From contig CBFIHP010000010.1 in the NCBI GenBank assembly GCA_965662355.1, forward strand, positions 139,734-203,733: DNA of 64,000 nt, read 5' to 3'. Shown piece after piece: positions 7,467 through 15,052 of this stretch (position 1 is its first letter; each line of letters begins with the position of its first letter). Position numbers and translations under genes: made by a program. The notes under the pieces were generated by a model that saw nothing but the letters and a program-made list of their open reading frames with translations, had not been told where the DNA came from and did no database searches. This stretch comes from GCA-2683825 sp965662355. GTDB lineage: Bacteria; Planctomycetota; UBA1135; GCA-002686595.

Positions 7467-8447
7467 TCAGCGTGCTGCAACGTACTGGATGCGAAACGAG
7501 ACATCGCACTCGAGCGGTACACGGTTCTTCTCCAGCAAGGACGTAGCGCTCTTCAAGTCGAGATTGACGAGGGCCCGCCGCGGCTTGTTCGAGAGCTCGA
7601 ACGAAGCGAAGGAGTGTTCGACGGAAAAGCCCTTGATCTCGTGTCCATCCTGAATGGCAGGCGTGACCATCGTCACGTTGATCTCTTCGCCTTCGTCGAC
7701 CTGGGTTGGCAAAACCACCGCATACGTGTCGCCGATGGCCCCCAATTGGGCAATGTTGACCACGGAGTGGTGGGTCTTCCAGGGCTTTTCGATAATGGGC
7801 TTGTGGGCCTTTGCAGGAAGACGCACGAAGTCACGTTGAACAAACACCTCGACCGGCTCCGATTCGGCCATGGCGGTAATGTAGATCAACTGACGCTGGA
7901 AGTCCGGCTTGAGGCCGTCCGGAATCATCTCTACCCGAAAGCCACCATCGATCACGATTCCCGACGGTCGCGCTAGATCGAGAAGAGCCTGAGCCAGGTT
8001 CAAGAGGTGTCCCGAGTAGTCGATGGATTCCTCGCCCGCATGAAGGCAACAAGCGGTACCCCTGGCGATCCCGAACCCGATGTTCTGTGGCACGTCGAAG
8101 TTGATCATCGGGTCCGAAGTGAACATCATCGAAAACTCGGATAAGCAGCGAACGCAGGCATCCAGGATGCTTTTCGACACTTCTGGAAGATTTGCCTCGT
8201 CGTAGCGGAAGATCAGCATCAAGCCATCACCCGTAGGGCGACAGAACGATGCATCGGGGAAGTAGTCCCACAGGAGCTTCAGGTAGAAGCGCTTGATGAA
8301 CATCGCCGAGTCCGGTGACTCGGTAATCTTGCTGAAGCGCGTGAAGCCACGGACATCGACGAACACCACGATGACGAACTCGGAACGGCCCTGGGCCTGC
8401 ACGAGCTGATCTCTCAGGATTTCCGGCTGGGAGCGACTCTTCACCAC
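7467..8447 (-). CDS. Class III nucleotidyl cyclase-like protein B, degenerate active site
   Basis: 326 residues from the GTG at 8447 (the GTG at 8444 is equally possible and has GGCGG five bases before it). Close paralogue of the 5883-6863 product over its whole length. It keeps the two metal-binding Asp residues (VDVRGFTRF, PTGDGLMLIF) and the DYSG...LLN segment, and it has the same substitutions, Arg for the purine-site Lys and Ala for the transition-state Arg. The shared substitutions predate the duplication, so they are not recent decay. It lies directly behind precursor B and its hairpins. An upstream ATG at 8492 lies inside the hairpin and is rejected. Confidence 0.8.
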   Translation of the reverse strand: MVKSRSQPEILRDQLVQAQGRSEFVIVVFVDVRGFTRFSKITESPDSAMFIKRFYLKLLWDYFPDASFCRPTGDGLMLIFRYDEANLPEVSKSILDACVRCLSEFSMMFTSDPMINFDVPQNIGFGIARGTACCLHAGEESIDYSGHLLNLAQALLDLARPSGIVIDGGFRVEMIPDGLKPDFQRQLIYITAMAESEPVEVFVQRDFVRLPAKAHKPIIEKPWKTHHSVVNIAQLGAIGDTYAVVLPTQVDEGEEINVTMVTPAIQDGHEIKGFSVEHSFASFELSNKPRRALVNLDLKSATSLLEKNRVPLECDVSFRIQYVAAR

Positions 8448-8468
8448 GACCGCCAAATATAAGACAAG

Positions 8469-8498
8469 AGGACCGTGACGCGCACCCGTCACGGTCCT
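8469..8498 (-). terminator. Terminator-like hairpin after precursor B
   Basis: A perfect 12-bp stem (AGGACCGTGACG/CGTCACGGTCCT) with a six-base loop, between the precursor B stop and the cyclase-like gene. It is followed on the minus strand by a mixed T-rich stretch rather than the pure T10 of unit A, so it may terminate less completely. Confidence 0.7.
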
Positions 8499-8510
8499 CG
8501 ATATTCAGAT

Positions 8511-8529
8511 AACTCTAGAGACTAGAGTT
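8511..8529 (-). promoter_or_regulatory. Short inverted repeat after precursor B stop
   Basis: AACTCTAG-AGA-CTAGAGTT, the unit B counterpart of the repeat at 6945-6963; the arms are identical and only the loop differs. Confidence 0.5.
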
Positions 8530-8541
8530 TGTCGTGTCGGC

Positions 8542-8736
8542 TTACTGGAAGGCCGGGTCGTCGATGGGGTCAACGTCGCCAACCGTGGGGCCACTGTCGC
8601 TGTCGTCGCTGCTGTCGCCAGCGTTCGGAACGACCGTACCGCCGCCCGCGAGTTCGCCCGAGGGCGCGCGCGAAATGGCCTTGCCGCCTGCTGCCTGCTC
8701 GAGCTCTTCGCTGCTGAGTTTTTTCTCTTCTGCCAT
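8542..8736 (-). CDS. NHLM-type double-glycine precursor peptide B
   Basis: 64-residue peptide, paralogue of precursor A. The leader MAEEKKLSSEELEQAAGG ends in the GG site; the predicted 46-residue core begins KAISRAPSG and ends DDPAFQ. The centre GGGTVVPNAGDS is identical to A, while the Asp/Ser-rich part differs (DDSDSGPTVGD against DDSNDGPTPTIGD). No Cys. ATG at 8736 chosen because the leader then aligns with precursor A and a GGAAG lies upstream. Predicted substrate of the C39 exporter at 15049-17265. Confidence 0.82.
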   Translation of the reverse strand: MAEEKKLSSEELEQAAGGKAISRAPSGELAGGGTVVPNAGDSSDDSDSGPTVGDVDPIDDPAFQ

Positions 8737-9215
8737 CGCTAAATACTTCCGTTGCTGAGGTTTTGGTGTTGCCTGATGTCGAGAGACGTTCATGACCGTG
8801 ACTCTCCATCACCCCGACTCCACGGGATCGCGAAGCACGAGGCGAACGCTCCAAGCCCGCTGAAAGGCCCTTCGAGTTCGGGGAGCATTGTTGCCGAGGG
8901 CTCCCCAAAACGCGACCCATCTTCCGGCGTAAACCAATCCGGTAACCTTGTCCTTGCGCGTAAGTGGCGTAACGACGGGGGTTTCTCCCAACTGCTTTTT
9001 TGGGACCGGTCGCTCAGAAAGTGATCCCCAGTCCAAAAACCGGCCTTTTTACCCCGCTGGAGGACCTACCAACACGCCAAAGTTCATTTTTTTTCTCCGG
9101 GTTCCCAAAACCCTGTGGCGGGCCTTGGCGTATCCTCCGGGCTTGGAAGCCGGTCACCGCGCACCCGGTTAGGCCTCCTTCCATGCTCACACAGTGACCA
9201 TGATGGAGAATATTC
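8737..9215. other. Divergent intergenic region between precursors B and C
   Basis: 479 bases with leader hairpin B at 8781-8806 and the conserved unit block near 8857-8890. The rest (8930-9215) is the upstream region of precursor C and has several T- or A-runs (for example near 8995, 9045 and 9087) but no recognisable promoter hexamers and no supported gene. The GGAG at 9205-9208 is the ribosome site of precursor C. Confidence 0.55.
8781..8806 (-). promoter_or_regulatory. Leader hairpin upstream of precursor B
   Basis: GAGAG/CTCTC arms around a 16-base loop (ACGTTCATGACCGTGA in plus-strand reading), 44 bases before the precursor ATG. Counterpart of 7219-7248, with compensatory change in the stem. 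Confidence 0.5.
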
Positions 9216-9428
9216 GTGTCACAAGACAAAGAACTCAACGACGAGGAGTTGGAGCTCGCCGCCGGTGGCAAGGCGATCAGCCGCGCCAACATGGACCCGG
9301 AAGGCCCGGGCATCGAGGCGATGGAGTCTGATCAGGCCACAATGCCTCCTCCGACCGGCGGTCGCGACATGCGTCGCAAAATCCGCCGCCACGACCCACC
9401 CACCCGTTGGGCGGAGTATCAGGACTGA
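9216..9428 (+). CDS. NHLM-type double-glycine precursor peptide C
   Basis: 70-residue peptide from a GTG at 9216, with GGAG seven bases upstream. The leader MSQDKELNDEELELAAGG has the same length as in A and B and the same GG site; the core again begins KAISRA but then differs completely: acidic and Met/Pro-rich at first, then basic (MRRKIRRHDPPTRWAEYQD). It is on the opposite strand from A and B and is followed by the phosphodiesterase-like gene. The shared core start across otherwise different cores suggests recognition or function of that segment. No Cys. Confidence 0.8.
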   Translation: MSQDKELNDEELELAAGGKAISRANMDPEGPGIEAMESDQATMPPPTGGRDMRRKIRRHDPPTRWAEYQD

Positions 9429-9490
9429 CAGTTCGATTCGAACCGCTCGGCCTCGCCGCGTCGTTCCCCTCCGCACCTGGGGAGCAACGC

Positions 9491-9595
9491 ATGCGCCTCA
9501 AAACGCACACTGGAGCCACCCGCTGGGCCGAGCGCATCCCACCGCACCTGGGCACACGGCTGTGGCGTCAATCGCTGTGGCCGTTTTGCTTTTAA
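9491..9595 (+). pseudogene. Possible degenerate repeat of the precursor C C-terminus
   Basis: Bases from the ATG at 9491 resemble those from 9369 inside precursor C: the translations MRRKIRRHDPPTRWAE and MRLKTHTGATRWAE align with one gap, and 15 of 17 bases match over 9400-9416 and 9516-9532. The copy runs in a different frame for 34 residues to a stop and has no leader. It may be a decayed duplicate of the core-coding end or a chance reading. Confidence 0.3.
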
Positions 9596-9656
9596 GTGAG
9601 GCCCTGTACTACGCCCGATAGCGGAGCAGTACATTGCCGCGAACGGACACCTGTCG

Positions 9657-10421
9657 ATGAAACTTCGCGTACTTGGATGTCACGGAGGGACGACGCGTGA
9701 GCACAGGAGCGTGTCCTTTCTGATCGACGGACACCTGGCTCTCGATGCAGGTAGCCTCGCCAGCGGTTTGTCGCTCGAGGATCAGAGCGCACTAGAAACG
9801 GTGCTCATCACGCATCCCCATATCGATCACATCGGGGATCTCGGCACGATCTGCGACTCGCGCACACACCTGGATCTCCCGAGCCTGGTCGTCGCGGGGC
9901 TGGACTCGACGCTCGACGCACTGCGCGACCATTTTTTCAACGACGTTCTGTGGCCTGACTTCACGCGCATTCGCGGTATCCGTGAACACGTCGCGCGCTG
10001 GCAGGAGGTCGAGCCCGAAGAGACGTTGCGTTTTCGCGATCTCACCGTGCACGCTGTCCGCGTGGATCATTCGATCCCGAGCTGTGGCTTCATCGTGTCG
10101 ACGGCCGACGCGACGCTGGCGTATTCAGGGGATACGGGTCCGACGCAACACTTCTGGGAATGGCTGAACGGCCTCTCGCGGGTCGACGCCCTGATCACCG
10201 AGGTCTCCTTTCCCGACCGTATGCACGAGCTTGCGGCGCGCACGGGACACCTGACCCCGGAATCCCTACTGGTCGAACTCGACAAGCTCGAGCACGAGGC
10301 CACACCGGTCTTCGTCTACGGTTTCAAACCTGCCTTCGCGAACGAGATTCGCGCAGATCTCGATCTGCGCGATGATCCGCGCATTCGAATTCTGGAGACG
10401 GACCAAGTACTCCATGTATGA
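9657..10421 (+). CDS. Metallo-beta-lactamase-fold hydrolase, probable class II cyclic nucleotide phosphodiesterase
   Basis: 254 residues. The metal motif is HPHIDHIG (His53, His55, Asp57, His58), the H-x-H-x-D-H form of the class II 3',5'-cyclic nucleotide phosphodiesterase group in the metallo-beta-lactamase superfamily. The N-terminal MKLRVLGCHGG, the segment VLWPDFTRI and the later SGDTGP with TEVSFPDR fit bacterial members annotated as cAMP phosphodiesterases. Such an enzyme would hydrolyse cAMP or cGMP in the cytoplasm. It lies between precursor C and a DUF2071 gene, and near three cyclase-type genes, which supports a cyclic nucleotide role. Other small ester substrates remain possible. 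Confidence 0.78.
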   Translation: MKLRVLGCHGGTTREHRSVSFLIDGHLALDAGSLASGLSLEDQSALETVLITHPHIDHIGDLGTICDSRTHLDLPSLVVAGLDSTLDALRDHFFNDVLWPDFTRIRGIREHVARWQEVEPEETLRFRDLTVHAVRVDHSIPSCGFIVSTADATLAYSGDTGPTQHFWEWLNGLSRVDALITEVSFPDRMHELAARTGHLTPESLLVELDKLEHEATPVFVYGFKPAFANEIRADLDLRDDPRIRILETDQVLHV

Positions 10422-10459
10422 GTAGCCCGGCTTGAATAACCCGGTATGAGTAGCCCGTC

Positions 10460-11221
10460 GTGAGTGCCTCGGCCTTCGAGAACCCACTAGGGAACACCGG
10501 CCATCGTCCGTGGCCACTACCGCCCGGTCGGCCTCGTTTGCGCATGGTGTGGCACCAGCTCGCCTTCCTTCATTGGCGTGTTCCAGAGGAAAGCCTGCGG
10601 GCGCACATTCCAAGGGGCCTCGAGCTCGACACCTTCGACGGCAGCGCCTGGTTGGGAATCGTCCCCTTTCGCATGAGTGGCATTCGACCCTTCGGATTGC
10701 CGCTTCCCGGCCGACTCGGGGCCTTTCCCGAACTGAACGTACGCACCTACGTCACGGCCGGTGGCAAACCCGGCGTGTGGTTCTTCAGCCTCGATGCCAC
10801 CAGCCGACTGGCCGTGCGTACCGCGCGGCGCTGGTTCCACTTGCCCTACTTCAATGCGCGCATGTCGTGTCACCCATCGCCCGCGGGCGAGATTTGCTAC
10901 GCCAGCGAACGCACGCACGCGAAGGCCGCCCCCTGGCGTTTCCAGGCCCGCTATCGCCCTTGCGGAGCGATTCGCACGGCGGACGCCCTCGAACGCTTTC
11001 TCGTCGAGCGCTACTGCCTGTATGCCGTCAATGGAGCGGGTGAGCTCCTGCGCGGTGACATCCACCACGTCCCATGGCCCTTGCAGCCTGCCGAAGTCGA
11101 GATCGAAACCTGCGAGCTGTTCGTGCCCCAGTGTGCCGCTCGCCTCACGGCCACCCCCTTGGCGCACTATGCCGAGCGCCTCGATGTTCTGTCGTGGACC
11201 CTCAGCCGCCTTGGAACCTGA
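10460..11221 (+). CDS. DUF2071 (YqjF-like) family protein
   Basis: 253 residues from a GTG. The segment WHQLAFLHWRVP at about residue 31, followed by LELDTFDGSAWLGIVPFRM and ELNVRTYV, is typical of DUF2071, which has an acetoacetate-decarboxylase-like fold; the biochemical function is not established. The gene follows the phosphodiesterase-like gene by 38 bases on the same strand. Its end overlaps the convergent cyclase-FHA gene by 20 bases. A role in peptide maturation has no direct support. Confidence 0.85.
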   Translation: MSASAFENPLGNTGHRPWPLPPGRPRLRMVWHQLAFLHWRVPEESLRAHIPRGLELDTFDGSAWLGIVPFRMSGIRPFGLPLPGRLGAFPELNVRTYVTAGGKPGVWFFSLDATSRLAVRTARRWFHLPYFNARMSCHPSPAGEICYASERTHAKAAPWRFQARYRPCGAIRTADALERFLVERYCLYAVNGAGELLRGDIHHVPWPLQPAEVEIETCELFVPQCAARLTATPLAHYAERLDVLSWTLSRLGT

Positions 11222-12119
11222 TGGGTTCCGAAGCGGTGCTATCGGGGTCGGCGCCGAGGTAGATCATGCCGTTGCCGTGCAGAATCGCTTTCTCGCGCAG
11301 GAGTTGGATCTTCGACTGCATGTGCGGCACGAGGAACGTCCCGTTCGAGCTCGTGTCTTCGAGAACGAATTTTCCCTGATGATGCTCGATCCGCGCGTGG
11401 TGACGGCTGACGAAGGAGCTGGAGATACGCAAGCCGCTCTCGGGATCGCGTCCGATCTCCAGCTTGTCACCCTCACCCATCCTCAACCGTTGCGTCTCGT
11501 ATGCCAGGTCGAGGAACTTGGCACCATTGGATAGCAGGGCTACGTTGCGATCGACGACGATGGTCTTGCCGATGTCCTCGTCCGACACGGGGGAACCCTC
11601 TGCCAGGCGGGCCAACTCGGCGAACTGAATTGCCAGTAGGGCCAGCGGCTCCTTCTTGCCCTTGACCTCGATCGGCGGGACCGACCGTGCGACCGAGCCC
11701 ATGAACGAGGGCAAGTGCGTCTTCATGTCACTGGAGAGCAGGATCTCCGAGGGCTTGGCGAGATCCGCGATGCGCGAGGCTGTGTTGACGGCGTCGCCGA
11801 AGATGTCGCCGTCGTCCTCGATCACTGGACCGCAATGCACGCCGACCTTGATCTGCAATTCGCCACTACGTGCTCGCGCGCCCATGGTGATGGCGGCCCA
11901 GACCGCCTTATCGCTTTCGGTGAACGAACAGAGAAGCCCGTCGCCCATCGACTTGATCACGACGCCATCGTGGCTGGTGATGTGTGAGCGCAGGCGCTTG
12001 AGGCAGTCGGCCACCTGCTCCCGGGCATCGACGTCGCCGAGACGCTCGTAGAGCTCCGTGCTGCGAACGATGTCCGCGAACAGGATCGAGCGCTGGTGGA
12101 TTCGGCCGGTGTGCTTCAT
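11202..12119 (-). CDS. Class III adenylate/guanylate cyclase with FHA domain
   Basis: 305 residues. The cyclase domain (about 8-165) has the expected catalytic set: metal Asp16 (LFADIVRST), Lys56 and Asp60 (VIKSMGDGLL), Asp105, Asn112 and Arg116 (GDAVNTASRI). The C-terminal FHA domain (about 220-285) has the phosphothreonine-binding pattern GRD...SRHHARI...SSNGTFL. It would make a cyclic nucleotide under control of a phosphorylated partner; a Ser/Thr kinase gene lies at 19375. Its ATG overlaps the stop of the upstream ABC gene (ATGA), making it the last gene of the export operon. In contrast to the two other cyclase-like genes nearby, it should be active. Confidence 0.9.
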   Translation of the reverse strand: MKHTGRIHQRSILFADIVRSTELYERLGDVDAREQVADCLKRLRSHITSHDGVVIKSMGDGLLCSFTESDKAVWAAITMGARARSGELQIKVGVHCGPVIEDDGDIFGDAVNTASRIADLAKPSEILLSSDMKTHLPSFMGSVARSVPPIEVKGKKEPLALLAIQFAELARLAEGSPVSDEDIGKTIVVDRNVALLSNGAKFLDLAYETQRLRMGEGDKLEIGRDPESGLRISSSFVSRHHARIEHHQGKFVLEDTSSNGTFLVPHMQSKIQLLREKAILHGNGMIYLGADPDSTASEPIRFQGG

Positions 12120-15052
12120 GCAAGCTGTCGGGACATCATGCGGAAAAACAGTCCGTCTCGCTCTGCCATGAGGGCTTCGAAGGCCCCATTTTGCACGATT
12201 CTTCCAGCCTCCACGACGTAGATCTGGTCCGCCTGCCGGATCGTGCTCAGCCGGTGGGCGACCACGATTCGGGTCACATTCAGCCGCTGGAGACTCTCGG
12301 AGACGATCGATTGGGTGCGGTTATCCAGGGCGCTGGTGGCCTCGTCGAACAAGAGGATTTTCGGCCGGTGGGCCAGCGCCCGGGCAATCAGGAGACGCTG
12401 ACGCTGGCCCCCCGAGAGGTTGCTGCCGCCCACGCTGATGATCGTGTGCATGCCCATGGGCATGTCATTGACGTCGTCCGCGAACCCCGCGTCGGTGGCG
12501 GCAGCCCAGGCCTCGTCGAGGCTGATGACGTTGCCGGAGGAGATGTTCTCGAAAACAGATCCGGCATCGAGCTTGCCGCCTTGCAATACGACACCGAGTT
12601 GACGCCGCACCGAGAGCACATCCAGGGAAGCCATGTCCTGGCCGTCGAAACTGACGACGCCTTCCTCGGGGTTCTCGAAGCCCAGAAGAAGTCGGAAGAT
12701 CGTCGACTTACCACTTCCCGACGGTCCCACGATGGCCACGAACTCGCCCGGTTCGACGTGTATCGTCACCCCGTCGAGGATGCGCGGGCCTTCGGGGTCG
12801 TAGCTGAAACTGACCCCGTCCATCTCTAGCCGGCCAGTGAGCTCGCCCGGATCGGCCTTCTCTTCGTCGATCTCCGGATCGGCTTCGAGGATGGGCTGGA
12901 CACGCTTGGCCTGCACGAAGAGGTCCTGGATGCTGACCGCTGTCTGCGACAACGCCAAAACCCCGCCGAGAAAGGAACCAAAGGCCACGTTGAAGGCCAG
13001 GAAGCTACCGAGACTGAAGGCACCGCTCTGGCCCGGTTGACGCGATTCGAAGAGCATCTCGAAGGCGACGATGTAGAGGATGACGGAACTCAAGGTCGGC
13101 AACATCGAGTTGAAAACCCCGACCACGTCTTTCAGACTCTGGATGTTCGAACGCAAGCGTACCTGCGAGCTGTAGCGCTGAACCCAATGCGTGAAGGCAC
13201 GTTCCTCCGCACCCGCGACACGCAACTTACCGACCGCCGTGATCAGCTGGATCACCAGGCCGAAGAACTGCCCTTGCAGCTCGAGCAGAACACGAAGATT
13301 GCGGCGAATGAAGATGCCCATGATGACCGTGAACGTCATCAGGATGAAGCCGATGAGAATCGCGATGAACGAGAGCTTCGGACTGTAGTAGTAGAGCAAC
13401 CCGAGGTTCAGGAAGGCCAGGAAGCCCGAGAAGAGCGTCGATAGCGTCACGCCGCTGAGCTGGCGTCCGATGCTGCTGACCGCCATGACCCGCGATTGCA
13501 GATCGCCGCTGGAGAACTTGCGGAAGAATGAAGGTCGCAAGCGAAGGAGCCGATCCCATAGCGCCGCCTGCCCCTGGGATTCGATCTCCAAGCCCAGCCT
13601 CGAGAGCGCGATGCCCTGGGCCAGAAAGAAGATCGTTTGCCCCACCGCTGCCGCCAAGAGCCCCGCGCCGATCTCCAAGAGCAGGCGTTGGTCCGCATCG
13701 GGAATCGCATAGTCCATCAGGAGCGCGGTCCCTTGCGGGACCAGCATCCCGAGCAGCGTGGCGACCACGCCGGCGATGACGATGATGGAAAGATCGCGGC
13801 GATGTGGACGCAGCGTGAACTTCAACAGCTCGGGCAAACCTAGCTTGCCATCGGGCAAAGGCCGGTAGAACGTGACCGCTTCGCTGGAGAGCCCTTCGGC
13901 GACTTGCTTCGTCAAACGCACTCGCGTACCGCGTTCGGGATCGAAGGCCTCGTAGCGCAGCTTCTCGTCCGGCAGAAGCGCAATGGGGCGACGCTCCTCG
14001 TCATCGGTCCAGGTCAAGAGCGCCCCCGCATCCCGGGACCACCACTTGCCGAGGAGCCTCACGCGGCGATAGCGCAGACGCGAAGCTCGCGCGATGGAAT
14101 CGATCAGATCGGCGCGGGCGCCCGTTTCCTCGGACTTGCCGGGTGCGCGGACCGTGGCATCGATGTGCTCGCCGATGGCGGCGACTGCAGTCAGTAGCGG
14201 CGTTTCTCGGTGGATGGTCTTGCGCCGGGACTCGAATACCGAAGCCAGCTCCTCCAGGGCTGCGTGGGTCTTGCGCTCCTGGATTCGTTCGCGTTCGCTG
14301 AGTCGATCCAGCTCGCGTTCGAATTCGCCCTGTTCGACCTCCCGCAGCCGATCGAAGACCAAGCCGGCAAGGCTGCGCAAGCCCACCTCGATGTCCGGAG
14401 CCTCCATCGCATTGGTCGGTGTGACGGTGACCGCTACGGGAGTGTCGGCTTCCGCATCTGGGGCCCGCAGCCAAAGGCTGCCGGTCATGGGCACGGCTGT
14501 CTGTCCCGGCTCGAGACGCTCGTCACCGAGCCCCTGGAAGTGCAAACGCCCCTCGTCCACGCGGCACCAGACGACGCTCTTGTGGTCTGCGCAGATCACC
14601 TGGTCCGGATGGACACGGAAGCGGCCGGCCTTGTCAGCCGACATGCGGCTCACAAGCTTTGGCGCCGGACGGTCGGCCAGAAGGCTCGACAAGAGCGCGA
14701 CCCAACCATCGAGCATCAATTCCGCGTTCAACGCCGAACGCGCCTGTTCATCTGCCCAGAGCGCGGGCAATGAGACAACTCGCAGGCTGGCTTCGCGCAC
14801 GGGAACGATGAAGAATCCGAGGCGCTCGAAGGGCTCGGGTCGAATGCTGAGAACCGCCTGGCCCGAACCGATGCGCTGTAGGAAGCGCCGCGGGCCGACC
14901 TGAACTCCATCGCGCATCTCCGCGGAGTAGAGCGCCACGGATCCTGACTCGATGAAGTAGATCGCGGGTTCGCCGACGAGACTCGTCGGTTCGTTGCCGA
15001 TCAGTCGCACTTCGACGGAATCCAGTCGCTGTAAGACTTCGCTGGTGCTCAT
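12116..15052 (-). CDS. NHLM-type ABC transporter, permease/ATPase subunit (ABC2)
   Basis: 978 residues. An N-terminal region of about 400 residues includes a cyclic-nucleotide-binding-like beta-roll (IYFIESGSVALYS, RIGSGQAVLSI) and a helical linker, as in the second NHLM transporter type, and has no C39 catalytic triad. The permease domain (about 420-700) has six hydrophobic segments. The ATPase has Walker A GPSGSGKST (about 779), signature LSGGQRQR (about 880) and Walker B ILLFDEATSALD. It probably works with the C39-containing subunit upstream as a heterodimeric peptide exporter in the inner membrane. Its start and stop each overlap neighbouring genes by four bases. Confidence 0.88.
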   Translation of the reverse strand: MSTSEVLQRLDSVEVRLIGNEPTSLVGEPAIYFIESGSVALYSAEMRDGVQVGPRRFLQRIGSGQAVLSIRPEPFERLGFFIVPVREASLRVVSLPALWADEQARSALNAELMLDGWVALLSSLLADRPAPKLVSRMSADKAGRFRVHPDQVICADHKSVVWCRVDEGRLHFQGLGDERLEPGQTAVPMTGSLWLRAPDAEADTPVAVTVTPTNAMEAPDIEVGLRSLAGLVFDRLREVEQGEFERELDRLSERERIQERKTHAALEELASVFESRRKTIHRETPLLTAVAAIGEHIDATVRAPGKSEETGARADLIDSIARASRLRYRRVRLLGKWWSRDAGALLTWTDDEERRPIALLPDEKLRYEAFDPERGTRVRLTKQVAEGLSSEAVTFYRPLPDGKLGLPELLKFTLRPHRRDLSIIVIAGVVATLLGMLVPQGTALLMDYAIPDADQRLLLEIGAGLLAAAVGQTIFFLAQGIALSRLGLEIESQGQAALWDRLLRLRPSFFRKFSSGDLQSRVMAVSSIGRQLSGVTLSTLFSGFLAFLNLGLLYYYSPKLSFIAILIGFILMTFTVIMGIFIRRNLRVLLELQGQFFGLVIQLITAVGKLRVAGAEERAFTHWVQRYSSQVRLRSNIQSLKDVVGVFNSMLPTLSSVILYIVAFEMLFESRQPGQSGAFSLGSFLAFNVAFGSFLGGVLALSQTAVSIQDLFVQAKRVQPILEADPEIDEEKADPGELTGRLEMDGVSFSYDPEGPRILDGVTIHVEPGEFVAIVGPSGSGKSTIFRLLLGFENPEEGVVSFDGQDMASLDVLSVRRQLGVVLQGGKLDAGSVFENISSGNVISLDEAWAAATDAGFADDVNDMPMGMHTIISVGGSNLSGGQRQRLLIARALAHRPKILLFDEATSALDNRTQSIVSESLQRLNVTRIVVAHRLSTIRQADQIYVVEAGRIVQNGAFEALMAERDGLFFRMMSRQLA

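Larger units (their letters stand above)
7467..8890 (-). repeat. Tandem duplication unit B (precursor + hairpins + cyclase-like gene)
   Basis: Second copy of the unit described at 5883-7330, same orientation, with the same order of elements and the same spacing between leader hairpin and precursor start (44 versus 43 bases). Confidence 0.8.

Noticed and set aside
9657..10421. The metallo-beta-lactamase-fold gene read as an antibiotic-resistance lactamase
   Set aside because: The HPHIDHIG motif and surrounding segments fit class II cyclic nucleotide phosphodiesterases, and the gene lacks a signal peptide.
10460..11221. DUF2071 gene as a peptide maturation enzyme for precursor C
   Set aside because: DUF2071 has no known RiPP role; adjacency alone is not enough.
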